In this document: positions 1-9,005 of the stretch, one piece after another
How the letters are laid out: every line of letters starts with the position of its first letter
Position numbering within the stretch: position 1 is the first letter of the stretch
Assembly (NCBI GenBank): GCA_034505955.1
Contig: JAPDQK010000018.1
Span: 23,562-87,561 of the forward strand
Reading direction: 5' to 3'
Source of the DNA: Zhuqueibacter pondensis
GTDB taxonomy: Bacteria; Zhuqueibacterota; Zhuqueibacteria; Zhuqueibacterales; Zhuqueibacteraceae
DNA: 64,000 nucleotides
Position numbers and translations under genes: made by a program
The notes under the pieces: model-generated
The model's input: only the letters and a program-made list of their open reading frames with translations
Told to the model about the DNA's origin: nothing
The model's database searches: none

Positions 1-468
1 AGTGAAGAGCAGGCCCACGCCATACACATCGACGAGTGAGCCGTGAACGGTGGTGGTCGGTGCGAATTTTTCATCCAAAAAGGCACCGAGCAGATGGGTA
101 AATTGGGTGGTTTTGAGCGGGGTCCGAAAGATCGTTATGCCGCGATGGTTGGCAATCTCGATGAGTTCCGGAGGAACGGGATTGTTATCCGTGACGATGA
201 TGCAGGGGATGTCGAAATTGAGCACGGTTTGGAGCGCATGCCGGCGCTCTCCCGGGCTCATGCTCTCCAGAAAGCGCATCTCCGTGTTTCCCAGGATCTG
301 GATGCGATCATAGGTAAACACTTTGGTGAATCCGGCCAGTGCCAACCCCGGGCGGTTGACATCGGCTTCTTTGATGAGTTTGCGGAAACTGTACGTCCCA
401 TTCACGATTTCCAGGGACAATTTGTTTTGCGTGTTGAGGTACAGCTCCTCGACAGGAAAGTTCACCAT
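1..468 (-). CDS. hprK: HPr kinase/phosphorylase, N-terminal part (cut by window edge)
   Basis: HprK phosphorylates and dephosphorylates a serine of HPr-like proteins and links carbon status to regulation. The visible 156 codons start MVNFPVEELYL and show the family's N-terminal domain: RPGLALAGF, an ERIQ-like TYDRIQILG segment, ITDN-like CIIVTDNNPVPPELIEIA, and HGSLVDVYGVGLL leading into the P-loop, which lies beyond the window edge. The start at 468 is the first Met of the conserved region. It lies 84 bases downstream of hpf on the same strand, so the two may be co-transcribed. The kinase active site cannot be checked here. Identification rests on the N-terminal domain only. Confidence 0.85.
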   Translation of the reverse strand, partial: MVNFPVEELYLNTQNKLSLEIVNGTYSFRKLIKEADVNRPGLALAGFTKVFTYDRIQILGNTEMRFLESMSPGERRHALQTVLNFDIPCIIVTDNNPVPPELIEIANHRGITIFRTPLKTTQFTHLLGAFLDEKFAPTTTVHGSLVDVYGVGLLFT

Positions 469-505
469 TGGCGTTTCCCTTTACTTTGCACCGGCTGTGG
501 GGGCA

Positions 506-533
506 CACCTGCGGGCAGAAACGCCCGCAGGTG
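506..533. promoter_or_regulatory. Perfect 11-bp GC-rich hairpin between hpf and hprK
   Basis: CACCTGCGGGC and GCCCGCAGGTG pair perfectly around a 6-base loop in the 84-base gap between hpf and hprK. Neither strand has a T-run after it, so it is not a classical Rho-independent terminator. It could be a processing or stability element that separates expression of the two genes. Its role is inferred only. Confidence 0.5.
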
Positions 534-552
534 CTTCAGCACAGCAGAAACT

Positions 553-891
553 TCAAACTGCTTCAGCCACCTTCTCAAAAGACGTGAAGGTCGCCTTGGC
601 ATTACCTTTTTTGTGCCATTTTCCCTTGTATCTCTTCAATTGCCGCTCCAGTTTGTCGACGGCAAGCGTGATGGACTTGTGAATATCCTCGCTTTTCTCC
701 TTCGCCGTCAACATCTGGCCGTACACTTTGAGTTTGATCTCAGCTATTTGCGTCAACTTTTCCCACGAAAGAATGACTTCACCTTCGATAATACCATCAT
801 AATATTTTTTCAGTCGTGCTACCTCCTTTCGAGTAAAATCCTTTAAGGGTTCCGGAGCCTTGAAATGACGGGCGGTGATCGTGATATTCAT
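553..891 (-). CDS. hpf: Ribosome hibernation-promoting factor / sigma-54 modulation (HPF/RaiA) protein
   Basis: This small protein (112 residues) binds the 30S decoding region and inactivates or dimerises ribosomes in starved cells. The sequence opens MNITITARHFKAPEPLKDF and keeps the beta-alpha-beta-beta-beta-alpha pattern of the family, with a basic C-terminal half (RQLKRYKGKWHKKGN). It corresponds to the short HPF form without the C-terminal dimerisation domain. The start at 891 is chosen over upstream in-frame codons because AGGGAGGA sits about eight bases before it. hprK follows on the same strand, a combination that fits control by nutrient status. Confidence 0.9.
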   Translation of the reverse strand: MNITITARHFKAPEPLKDFTRKEVARLKKYYDGIIEGEVILSWEKLTQIAEIKLKVYGQMLTAKEKSEDIHKSITLAVDKLERQLKRYKGKWHKKGNAKATFTSFEKVAEAV

Positions 892-1058
892 GGGTGTCCT
901 CCCTAAATTTAGAGGTTGTAAATTGCATCCTCGAGAGTGCGTTCTCAAAGATGCTTGGGAGTTATTTAAAAAGTTGACGTCCCCGGCACAGACAGGAACT
1001 TACTGCCTTACTTCTGTCACCCAGAGGGGTGTTTGCACCGGAGCACGTGCAGATAATC

Positions 1059-1985
1059 CTATTCTTCGATGCCAGAAGATTCTGCGCGCGGATGCGCCTG
1101 TCGATAAACCTCTTTCAGCCGCCCAACGCTGACATGGGTATAAATCTGCGTGGTGGCAAGCGTCGAATGTCCCAACAGCTCTTTCACCGCCATGAGATCG
1201 GCGCCGCCATCCAGCAGATGCGTTGCGAAACTGTGCCGCAACACATGCGGGTGCGCCTTGTCGATCTCGGTCACTTGCCGGAGATATCTGCGCACGCAGC
1301 GATAAACCTGTGCGGCAGTCATTCTGGTGCCGCGGTCATTGACAAAGAGCGCAGGCTCATTCTGCTGTTGACAATATGCCGGCCGGTTGTCCAGCCAGTT
1401 CGAGATTGCATGCATGGCCGCCCGGCCCAGCGGAACAATGCGCTCGCGCGAACGCTTGCCGAGAACTCGAATCTGAAGATTGCGCAGATCAACGTCGGCA
1501 ATATCCAAATTGATCAATTCCTGCCGGCGCAGGCCGCAATTATAAAACAGCTCCAAGATGGCACGATCACGTGTGCCTTCCACCGAGCGGATGTCCGGTA
1601 ATTGCAATGCCTCCGATAGCGCTGGTGCGGGAATGACGGAGGGAAGTCGTTTCGGCGTTTTGAGTGCTACCAGATTGACGGTGGGGTTGTGATCCATCCC
1701 TCCTTCACGTGCGACAAATCGGAGAAATGTCCGGAGCGTGACCAGCTTGCGGTTGATGGTGGCCGCCGCCAGGCCGCCGCGAGAGAGCAGAGCCAGATAT
1801 TTCCGCACGTGCAAACGCCGGACCGCAGCGCTTATTTTTTCCTCACGCAGGAATTCACCAAACTGGCGCAGATCGGTTTCACGTGTTTCCAACGTGCGGG
1901 GCGAGGCTTGTCGCTCGGTTTTCAGATAAACCAGAAATTTTTCCAGCCAGGCTTCAAAATTTTTACTCGAGATCTGCCGGCTCAT
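1059..1985 (-). CDS. xerC: Tyrosine recombinase of the XerC/XerD type
   Basis: A site-specific recombinase that probably resolves chromosome dimers at a dif site. The 308-residue protein has the N-terminal SAM-like core-binding domain (FLVYLKTERQASPRTLETR) and the catalytic domain with all expected residues: Arg in NCGLRRQEL, Lys in VLGKRSRERIVP, HxxR in HVLRHSFATHLL, His in LLGHSTLATTQIY and the nucleophile Tyr just after it (IYTH). The start at 1985 overlaps the 3' end of topA by 23 bases; earlier in-frame Met codons would lie deeper in topA. A topA-xer neighbourhood is also seen in Firmicutes. XerC versus XerD cannot be told from one copy. Confidence 0.88.
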   Translation of the reverse strand: MSRQISSKNFEAWLEKFLVYLKTERQASPRTLETRETDLRQFGEFLREEKISAAVRRLHVRKYLALLSRGGLAAATINRKLVTLRTFLRFVAREGGMDHNPTVNLVALKTPKRLPSVIPAPALSEALQLPDIRSVEGTRDRAILELFYNCGLRRQELINLDIADVDLRNLQIRVLGKRSRERIVPLGRAAMHAISNWLDNRPAYCQQQNEPALFVNDRGTRMTAAQVYRCVRRYLRQVTEIDKAHPHVLRHSFATHLLDGGADLMAVKELLGHSTLATTQIYTHVSVGRLKEVYRQAHPRAESSGIEE

Positions 1986-4215
1986 AGAGCGCATCCGCAG
2001 TTTGCTCGAACTTGACTTTGCATTTGGGACAACGCAAGTGGGCGCCATCAGCTTGGGTGTAGCGCTCTTCCAGATAACTAGACCCACATTGCGAACAGGG
2101 CGTGGCGACCGGTTTATTCCACGTCACAAAGCTGCACACAGGGTAATTACTGCATCCATAAAACGTGCGGCCACTTTTGGAGCGGCGCTCGATGATCTTG
2201 CCGTTACATCCTTCCAGCGGACAGGCCATACCGATCGGATAGGGGCGCGTGGTCTTGCACTCGGGATAGCCGCTGCACGCCAGGAAACGACCATATCGGC
2301 CAATTTTCACGACCATGTCACGGCCGCAATTTTCGCAAACTTCACCGGCAATTTTTTCCTCGGCATCGAGCGGCTGGGTGTGCCGGCATTCCGGGTAACC
2401 GCTGCACGCCATGAAACGGCCATTGCGGCCCCATCGGATGACCAGTGGCCGGCCACATTTGGGGCAGGCTTCGGCGGTCGGCTCCTGCAAGGCATCTTTA
2501 ATGGCATCTCTTTTTTCTTCGGTGGCTGCCACCGCACTGTTAAAGGGTTCGTAAAATTCCCTTACCACTTGCAGAAACGGTTTTTCTCCGGCTTCGACTT
2601 TGTCCAACTCCTCCTCCATGAACGCCGTAAATGTGACGTTGAAGATTTGCGGGAAATTTTGAATCAGAATTTTGTTGACGGTTTTGCCAAGATCGGTGGG
2701 CGTCAACTGCCGGCCCTGCTTGTCCACATACTTGCGAGCCAGCAGGGTGCTGATGATCAAGGCATAAGTGCTCGGCCGGCCGATGCCGAGCGCGTCGAGC
2801 TCCTTCACCAAGCTGGCCTCGGTGTAGCGCGCCGGCGGTTTGGTAAAATGCTGCTTGGGATACACATCCAGCAAGGTCAGAACTTCATTGACGTGGAGGT
2901 TTTGTGGCACCACGCCGTTTTCACCATTGCCATTCTGATCTTCTTCTTTTACGTCCTCATAGACTTGCAGGAAGCCTCGGAAAATGACAACCGAGCCGGA
3001 GGTGCGCAGGAGAAAACGTCCGGCGGCGATGTCGATCGAGGTTTGTTCGAGAACCGCGGCCTCCATCTGGCTGGCAACGAAGCGGCGCCAGATGAGCTCA
3101 TAAAGCTTGTATTGATCCTCCGTCAGATTTTTTTTCAGGCTTTTCGGGGTGCGGCGCGTGGAGGTTGGGCGGATCGCCTCGTGGGCATCCTGTGCGGCAG
3201 CTTTTGCCTTGTAGAGACGCGGCGACTGTGGCAAGTATTCCAAGCCGTAATCCGTTACAATATAATCGCGCACTTCGGCTATCGCCTCGTCGGCCACGCG
3301 GGTCGAGTCGGTACGCATGTAGGTGATCAAGCCAACGCTGCCTTCTTCTCCGAGCTCAACGCCTTCGTAGAGTTGCTGCGCAATGGCCATGATGCGTTTA
3401 GCGGTAAATCCCAAACGATTGGCCGCCTCTTGCTGCATTGTGCTCGTGGTGAACGGGGGAGGCGGTTGGCGATTGACTTCCTTTTTCTTGATGTCAATCA
3501 CTTTGAAGCTCTGCTGGCGCAGCTCCTGACTGAGCGCCTGCGCCTCGGCTTCATTGTGGATCTCCGGCTTCTGCTCGTCGATCTTGATGAGCTTGGCCAA
3601 AAAAGAATCCGTGCGCTTGCCCTTCAGTTCGACGGCAATGCTCCAATATTCTTCCGGAATAAAGGCGTCAATTTGTTCCTCGCGCTCGCAGATCAACCGC
3701 AAAGCGACCGATTGCACGCGACCGGCGCTGAGGCCACGATAAATGGTGCGCCACAAGATCGGACTGACTTGATAACCCACCAGCCGGTCAACCACGCGCC
3801 GGGCTTTTTGTGCCACGACCAGATTCTCATCGATCTTGTCGGTGTGCGCCAGCGCCTGCTTGACGGCGCGCTCGGTGATTTCATTGAAACGCACGCGATA
3901 AATGCGGTCGTTATGCGGGCTGATCACTTCGGCAAGATGGAAGGCAATAGCTTCACCCTCACGATCAGGATCGGTAGCAATATAGACGTGATCGACTTTT
4001 GCGGCAGTTTTGCGAAGATCGTTGAGGATCTTGGCTTTGCCGCGGATGGTGATGTATTCCGGCTCGAATCCGTCCTCAATATTGACGCCCAGACGCTGCT
4101 TCGGCAAGTCCTTGATATGCCCGACGGAAGATTTTACCGTGAAATCACTGCCGAGAAATTTGCCAATGGTTTTGGTTTTTGCGACAGATTCTACAATGAC
4201 CAGAGACTTCGACAT
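1963..4215 (-). CDS. topA: DNA topoisomerase I (type IA)
   Basis: Relaxes negative supercoils through a transient 5'-phosphotyrosine bond. The 750-residue protein begins MSKSLVIVESVAKTKTIGKF (Toprim domain, acidic DPDREGEA motif near residue 80), followed by the cleavage domain with the active-site Tyr in GLITYMRTDSTR (about residue 300). The C-terminus carries four zinc-ribbon modules (CPKCGRP, CENCGRD, CPLEGCNG, CSQCGSS). The length is normal for bacterial TopA. It lies just downstream of the smg gene, the same smg-topA order known from proteobacteria, and overlaps the recombinase gene at its end. Confidence 0.97.
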   Translation of the reverse strand: MSKSLVIVESVAKTKTIGKFLGSDFTVKSSVGHIKDLPKQRLGVNIEDGFEPEYITIRGKAKILNDLRKTAAKVDHVYIATDPDREGEAIAFHLAEVISPHNDRIYRVRFNEITERAVKQALAHTDKIDENLVVAQKARRVVDRLVGYQVSPILWRTIYRGLSAGRVQSVALRLICEREEQIDAFIPEEYWSIAVELKGKRTDSFLAKLIKIDEQKPEIHNEAEAQALSQELRQQSFKVIDIKKKEVNRQPPPPFTTSTMQQEAANRLGFTAKRIMAIAQQLYEGVELGEEGSVGLITYMRTDSTRVADEAIAEVRDYIVTDYGLEYLPQSPRLYKAKAAAQDAHEAIRPTSTRRTPKSLKKNLTEDQYKLYELIWRRFVASQMEAAVLEQTSIDIAAGRFLLRTSGSVVIFRGFLQVYEDVKEEDQNGNGENGVVPQNLHVNEVLTLLDVYPKQHFTKPPARYTEASLVKELDALGIGRPSTYALIISTLLARKYVDKQGRQLTPTDLGKTVNKILIQNFPQIFNVTFTAFMEEELDKVEAGEKPFLQVVREFYEPFNSAVAATEEKRDAIKDALQEPTAEACPKCGRPLVIRWGRNGRFMACSGYPECRHTQPLDAEEKIAGEVCENCGRDMVVKIGRYGRFLACSGYPECKTTRPYPIGMACPLEGCNGKIIERRSKSGRTFYGCSNYPVCSFVTWNKPVATPCSQCGSSYLEERYTQADGAHLRCPKCKVKFEQTADALYEPADLE

Positions 4216-4233
4216 TGAACATCCTTTTTACAG

Positions 4234-4701
4234 TTAATGAACGACGGCATGATCCTCAAAGACAAAAAACGATCCCTCGGCTGCGCCCTCGAAATTGAAC
4301 AGGGTGGAAGCGACCAATGATTTGATCGCAGCTTCCGACAAACGGGTCGCGCCGAGCATCATGGCGCGCTCGATGATTTGCTCCATCTCGACATCGCTCA
4401 AAATGCCGAGATGTTTCAATTGCAACAAATAGCCATACCCTTCCGGGGAGATGATGACCCGCTCCACGTCATGCAGAACGCGTGTGGAGCCCGGCAACGT
4501 CGAGCCGACATGACGCACCAATTCCTCACTCTCGCTTTGGTAACGCTCGAACAACCAGGAGAACGCGGAGCTGATCTCACTCTCGGTGTAACCACGCTGC
4601 ATCAGGTCACGCGAGATGAGCTCCAAATTGTCCGGCATCGGCCTTCCGCCGCGGATCTCGTTCATGATATAGACGAGAATCTCGACGACACGCTCATTCA
4701 T
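4234..4701 (-). CDS. smg: Smg/DUF494 family protein
   Basis: A 155-residue member of the Smg (DUF494) family, whose biochemical role is not established; in enterobacteria it sits beside dprA/smf and topA. The sequence MNERVVEILVYIMNEIRGG, followed by a helical region with LISRDLMQRGYTESEISSAF and a C-terminal VERVIISPEGYGYLLQL segment, matches the family. The start at 4701 is supported by GGAGG about ten bases upstream, and the next gene is topA after an 18-base gap. The longer upstream reading frame is rejected because it extends into AT-rich, probably promoter-containing sequence. Confidence 0.85.
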   Translation of the reverse strand: MNERVVEILVYIMNEIRGGRPMPDNLELISRDLMQRGYTESEISSAFSWLFERYQSESEELVRHVGSTLPGSTRVLHDVERVIISPEGYGYLLQLKHLGILSDVEMEQIIERAMMLGATRLSEAAIKSLVASTLFNFEGAAEGSFFVFEDHAVVH

Positions 4702-5120
4702 CAGGATTTCCTCCGTATTAGCCTCATTTTTCCCAAGTCGCCTGCAATGTACGAAAAAAAAATTGAAAAGCAAGGGATTTTACAATTTTTTAGCAATTGC
4801 AATCAGCCTGTTTTAGAAAAATAACGGATTGGGCGACTGCGCGATTAGCAGACAATTGGGTTCTCCTCCGAGAATTATCAACTTAAGATCAAACTCATCC
4901 CGGTCCGCATAACCACCTAACATTCTAAAAATTTCGTTTTCTTCGACCGACGGCATGAGTCTTTTAACCCCGATAATTCATGAGCCATATTTTCAGGCTT
5001 GCGCCAAGAGCAGAGTGCTGTCGATTTACGCACCGCGTGAATTATCGGGGTTAAAGCAAATCATCCTTCAGTTCCGACGGTGGAATATGAGATTCTTCAC
5101 GCTTCGACACTGCATGTCAC
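4702..5120. other. Intergenic region with palindromic repeat element
   Basis: About 420 bases between secA (ending at 5121) and smg (starting at 4701). It is AT-rich next to smg, where the smg-topA promoter must lie, and holds the repeat element at 4963-5055. No coding sequence is supported: short open frames here only read through the repeat. Confidence 0.6.
4963..5055 (+). repeat. MITE-like element, copy 1 (18-bp perfect terminal inverted repeats)
   Basis: The element is bounded by TTTAACCCCGATAATTCA and its exact reverse complement at 5038-5055. A second copy lies at 29265-29355 in the opposite orientation. Between the shared 17-bp ends both copies span 91 bases, and they agree at most internal positions (shared blocks CATATTTTCA, AGCAGAGTGC, CGCACCGCG). 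No open frame fits inside, so this is a non-autonomous element or an extragenic palindrome. No clear target-site duplication was identified by eye. Confidence 0.85.
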
Positions 5121-8100
5121 TCACACTTCCGCCCCATGGCATTTTTTGTATTTCTTCCCGCTGCCGCACGGGCACGGATCATTACGGCCGACTTTGGGAC
5201 CCACGACCACGGGCTGGCGCTTGCCGGGAGTCGGCGGCTGTTGCGAACGCGATGGTTCGGCAGTCTCAAATCCCATGCCCATGGTCGATTGATGCACTGT
5301 GAACATCTGTTGAGGCATACGTCTGCGTGTCGGCTGAGGTTCCGCAAGCTGCCATTTGAAAATGGACTCCAAAACCATTTCATCTATGTGCGCCAGCATT
5401 TCCTCAAACATGCGAAAGCCTTCACTCTTGTATTCGAGCAGGGGGTCTTTCTGGCCATAGGCACGCAAATTGATGCCTTCTTTCAACTGATCCATCTCAT
5501 AAAGATGCTCCCGCCATTTCTCATCAATCGCACGCAACATCGCCAGACGCTCGAGCTGGCGCATAATTTTGGGCGTCACGAGCTTTTCTTTGCGTTCATA
5601 GGCTTCGTGCGCTGTTTTGGTCAAGGCCTCCAGTAAATCCTGTGTTTGCAATCCGATCCGGTTGCGCAAATCGTCTGGCATGCTGGCGAGAAAAATGCGC
5701 TGAAAAGCATTCTGCAGGCCTTCCCAATCCCATTCGTCCGAATGCTCGCCGGCAGCATACAATCCGACTTTTTCTTGAATGTACGTGTCGATCATCTGCA
5801 AAATTTCCTCCCGCAAATTCTCGCCGCGCAAAGCATGGCCGCGCTGATTATAGATGACGGTGCGCTGCTTGTTCATGACGTCATCATACTCGAGCAGATG
5901 CTTGCGGATGCTGAAGTTGTGCGCTTCGACACGTTTTTGCGCTCGTTCAATCGAACGGGTGACCATGCGGTGGGTAATGACTTCACCTTCTTGCGCGCCC
6001 AGGCGATCCATGACCGAGGCAATGCGCTCCGAACCAAACAGCCGCATCAAGTCATCTTCTAGCGAAAGATAGAAACGGGAGGAGCCGGGGTCGCCCTGTC
6101 GTCCGGAGCGGCCGCGCAGTTGGCGATCGATGCGCCTGGCCTCGTGGCGCTCGGTGCCGATGATGTGCAAGCCGCATGGCACATTGTCGTAACAATTGTA
6201 TTCTTCCAAATGTGGGCATGACTCTTCACCCGGCTTCACATTTACTAACGCACAGTTCCGATGAACCACCACGCCTTTGCCGAGCTTGATATCGGTGCCG
6301 CGGCCGGCCATATTCGTGGCGATGGTGACTGCCCCGGGCTGACCGGCAAGCGCCACGATCTCTGCTTCCTGTTGGTGATATTTGGCATTCAGAACCTTGT
6401 GCGGGATGCCTTTGCGTTTGAGCATGCGGCTCAGCGTTTCAGAAACTTCGACGCTGACCGTTCCGACAAGAACCGGCCTCTTGCGGGAATACAATTCGGC
6501 AATCTCATCGATCACGGCATTGTATTTTTCTCTGCGGGTGCGATAGATTCGGTCTTCATAATCAATGCGGCGGACCGGCGCATTGGTAGGTATCACCACC
6601 ACGTCGAGCTTGTAAATGTCCCAGAATTCGGCAGCCTCGGTTTCCGCCGTGCCGGTCATGCCCGCAAGCTTGTGATACATGCGGAAGTAATTCTGCAGCG
6701 TGATCGTGGCCAAAGTTTGCGTTTCGCCCTCGACCCGCACGCCTTCTTTGGCTTCGAGCGCCTGGTGCAGACCATCGGAATAACGCCGGCCCGGCATCAA
6801 CCGGCCGGTGAACTCATCCACGATGATGACTTTGCCGTCACTCACCACATATTCCACATCTTTTTCGAAGAGCGAATAGGCGCGGAGCAGTTGCGAAATG
6901 CTGTGGACGCGATCACTTTTTTCGGCGTACTCGTTGGTCAACTCTTCCTTGAGGCGCTCTTTCTCTTCGATCGAAAGCGTGGTATCCGTATTAATCTGAT
7001 GCATGCGCTCACCGAGGTCCGGCAAGATGAACATTTCCGGCTCATTGGGCGAAAGATATTCGCGGCCCTTTTCCGTGGTGTCAATCGTGTGGGCCTTTTC
7101 ATCGATCGCGAAATAAAGCTCCTCATCAATTTCATGCATGCGCTTGTCGCGCAGATAATCATTTTCAACCTGATGGATGAGCTTTTTCGTGCCGGGTTCC
7201 TGCAGCAGTTTCATGAAGCGTTTATTTTTGGGGGCGCCCCGCTGCACCTGCAGCAGCTTGATGCCGGCTTCATAGTCCTTCCCCTCCTGCAGAAGTCTTT
7301 CGGCTTCGGACATAAGGCGGTTGACGAGTTGCGTCTGTGCATTCACCAGGCGTTCGACGCGCGGTTTCATGGCATCATATTGATCGATGCTCTGCTCCAC
7401 CGGTCCGGAAATGATGAGCGGCGTGCGCGCTTCATCAATCAATACGGAATCCACTTCGTCAACGATGGCGTAATAGAAGCCGCGTTGCACCTGGTCTTCC
7501 GGCCGCACCGCCATGTTGTCGCGCAAATAATCAAAGCCGAACTCATTGTTGGTGCCGTAAGTGATGTCCGCGTTGTAAGCCTCGCGCCGCTGGGCGGGAT
7601 TCATGTCGTTGGTGATGTACGCCGCGCGCAATCCCAGAAATTCAAAAATTTTGCCCATCCATTCACAGTCACGGCGCGCAAGATAATCGTTGACGGTGAC
7701 GAGATGAGCGCCTTTGCCGGCCAGGGCATTCAAATAGAGCGGCATGGTGGCCACCAGCGTTTTGCCCTCGCCGGTAGCCATTTCCGCAATTTTACCCTCG
7801 TGCAAAACAATCCCGCCAATCAATTGCACATCAAAGGGCACCATGTTCCATTCAATCTCGCGCCCGACCACAGACCAGGTTTGACCGCACAAGCGACGAC
7901 AAACTTCTTTTACCACGGCATATGCTTCCGGTAGAATGGCATCAAGGGTCTCGCGGATAAGGTTTCGTTCTTCCTTTTCCAGCTCGGCAATGCGATTGCG
8001 CAGCTCTTCAGTCGACCATTCGGGCTCTGGCTCGCGGCCATCAAAGCCGTTGCCGCTGATCCCTTCGATTTCACCGCGCAGCAACGTGTTGAGCTTAGCC

Positions 8101-8288
8101 AGCTCGTCGCGTACAGCCGCGGTCGCTTCGTTAATTTGCGCTTTGAATCGCTCCGTTTTTGCCCGCAGCTCACTGTCGGGCAAATCGTGCAGCGTCTCGT
8201 AAATTTGATTGATCTTCGCCACCAGCGGGCGCATGCGCTTGATATCGCGGTCGTGTTTACTGCCAAAAATTTTGGTTAAGAGGTTCAT
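5121..8288 (-). CDS. secA: Preprotein translocase ATPase SecA
   Basis: The motor that drives unfolded proteins through SecYEG. The 1055-residue protein has Walker A MATGEGKTLVATMP (about residue 170), the DEAD-like VDEVDSVLIDEARTPL, helicase motif VI region RRIDRQLRGRSGRQGDPG, and ends with the zinc-binding tail NDPCPCGSGKKYKKCHG. It is longer than E. coli SecA because of an insertion of roughly 65 residues before Walker A and a further insertion around residues 330-375, which is common in the FCB group. Its start (8288) lies 10 bases after the end of a decayed PIN gene. Confidence 0.98.
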   Translation of the reverse strand: MNLLTKIFGSKHDRDIKRMRPLVAKINQIYETLHDLPDSELRAKTERFKAQINEATAAVRDELAKLNTLLRGEIEGISGNGFDGREPEPEWSTEELRNRIAELEKEERNLIRETLDAILPEAYAVVKEVCRRLCGQTWSVVGREIEWNMVPFDVQLIGGIVLHEGKIAEMATGEGKTLVATMPLYLNALAGKGAHLVTVNDYLARRDCEWMGKIFEFLGLRAAYITNDMNPAQRREAYNADITYGTNNEFGFDYLRDNMAVRPEDQVQRGFYYAIVDEVDSVLIDEARTPLIISGPVEQSIDQYDAMKPRVERLVNAQTQLVNRLMSEAERLLQEGKDYEAGIKLLQVQRGAPKNKRFMKLLQEPGTKKLIHQVENDYLRDKRMHEIDEELYFAIDEKAHTIDTTEKGREYLSPNEPEMFILPDLGERMHQINTDTTLSIEEKERLKEELTNEYAEKSDRVHSISQLLRAYSLFEKDVEYVVSDGKVIIVDEFTGRLMPGRRYSDGLHQALEAKEGVRVEGETQTLATITLQNYFRMYHKLAGMTGTAETEAAEFWDIYKLDVVVIPTNAPVRRIDYEDRIYRTRREKYNAVIDEIAELYSRKRPVLVGTVSVEVSETLSRMLKRKGIPHKVLNAKYHQQEAEIVALAGQPGAVTIATNMAGRGTDIKLGKGVVVHRNCALVNVKPGEESCPHLEEYNCYDNVPCGLHIIGTERHEARRIDRQLRGRSGRQGDPGSSRFYLSLEDDLMRLFGSERIASVMDRLGAQEGEVITHRMVTRSIERAQKRVEAHNFSIRKHLLEYDDVMNKQRTVIYNQRGHALRGENLREEILQMIDTYIQEKVGLYAAGEHSDEWDWEGLQNAFQRIFLASMPDDLRNRIGLQTQDLLEALTKTAHEAYERKEKLVTPKIMRQLERLAMLRAIDEKWREHLYEMDQLKEGINLRAYGQKDPLLEYKSEGFRMFEEMLAHIDEMVLESIFKWQLAEPQPTRRRMPQQMFTVHQSTMGMGFETAEPSRSQQPPTPGKRQPVVVGPKVGRNDPCPCGSGKKYKKCHGAEV

Positions 8289-8298
8289 GAAAGTTAAC

Positions 8299-8713
8299 TC
8301 ACCAATCCTTGTCTAAAAAGTCCCGGGGCGTGAGCACAGGCATGCCACGAATGGAAGTAACACCAACAAATCATCATCACCACTGACAATGCAGACGGCT
8401 TTGCCATTGATGGCTAATTCCAGAAATCTGTCATCATCAGGATCGCAGCATTGCTTGACTTTTTCAGTTGGCTCAACCAGTAGGAATCACGCACCAATGC
8501 TGCCAGGAGCAGCATTCGCTCATTTGGGGTGACATACTTGTCAAATCGTTGTTGGCTCAATTTCTCTGGCAACTCTGCTATTGTCGGCCATGACAACAAA
8601 AGTTTTCCTGCTGAACGTGCCGGATCAAAAGCTTGCCGAGGAACAGAGTTTTTTATCAACGCCGCACTAATGATCACGGTGGTGTCAAACACCAACCACA
8701 AGTCATGATGCAT
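8299..8713 (-). pseudogene. PIN-domain toxin gene with two frameshifts
   Basis: The N-terminus (MHHDLWLVFDTTVIISAALI) is that of the 'putative toxin-antitoxin system toxin component, PIN family', with the first acidic residue in VFDT. The first frame ends early, but the expected continuation lies in another frame: VEPTEKVKQCCDPDDDRFLE (third and fourth PIN acids in DPDDDRF), then AVCIVSGDDDLLVL. A second shift restores TSIRGMPVLTPRDFLDKDW and a TGA at 8301-8299. The breaks fall near 8480 and 8360, and each looks like loss of one base. Start at 8713; it overlaps the antitoxin gene by 11 bases. A toxin fold would not form, unless the shifts are assembly errors. Confidence 0.75.
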
Positions 8714-8919
8714 TCACCATGGCCGCCAATATTTCCGGAGTGAGGCCACGTGCCTGGGCGCGATCACCAGTCATGTTCATAATTTCATTGAGCGATGGCT
8801 CAGGTGATTTCCTCAGTTCTCGTAGCCACAAGCGCAGCAGCGTTTGAATCTTTTTTTTGATCATCTTTGGAGGCGGTGTTATAGGCATTTGCAACATCAG
8901 CTTCTACTTGAATTGCCAT
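8703..8919 (-). pseudogene. Antitoxin of the PIN pair, frameshifted in an 8-A run
   Basis: Reading from ATG at 8919 gives MAIQVEADVANAYNTASKDD, which breaks in a run of eight A (8851-8858 as T on the plus strand) and resumes in another frame as IQTLLRLWLRELRKSPEPSL followed by a tail with QARGLTPEILAAMV. This is the layout of the small antitoxins that precede PIN-family toxins (my recollection of the family; not searched). Together with the two breaks in the toxin, the module has three one-base shifts. The downstream part could still be translated from an internal start, but it would lack the N-terminus. Confidence 0.6.
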
Positions 8920-9005
8920 ATTTTCCGCTAACACAAAATTCGTCTCCAAGACGGAACTTTATTTAAGATAGACAAAAATTCAAAGAAAATCAATAAAAGT
9001 TATGC

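Noticed and set aside
2002..4218. 738-codon plus-strand open frame opposite topA
   Set aside because: Antisense of a clear topA; amino acid sequence is low-quality (rich in Arg, His, Phe) without motifs.
4955..5302. Peptide similar to one at 29179-29382 (minus), suggesting a gene family
   Set aside because: The similarity is caused by the palindromic repeat read in both places; no start signals or protein pattern.
6261..7934. 557-codon plus-strand frame opposite secA
   Set aside because: Antisense shadow of a well-supported gene.
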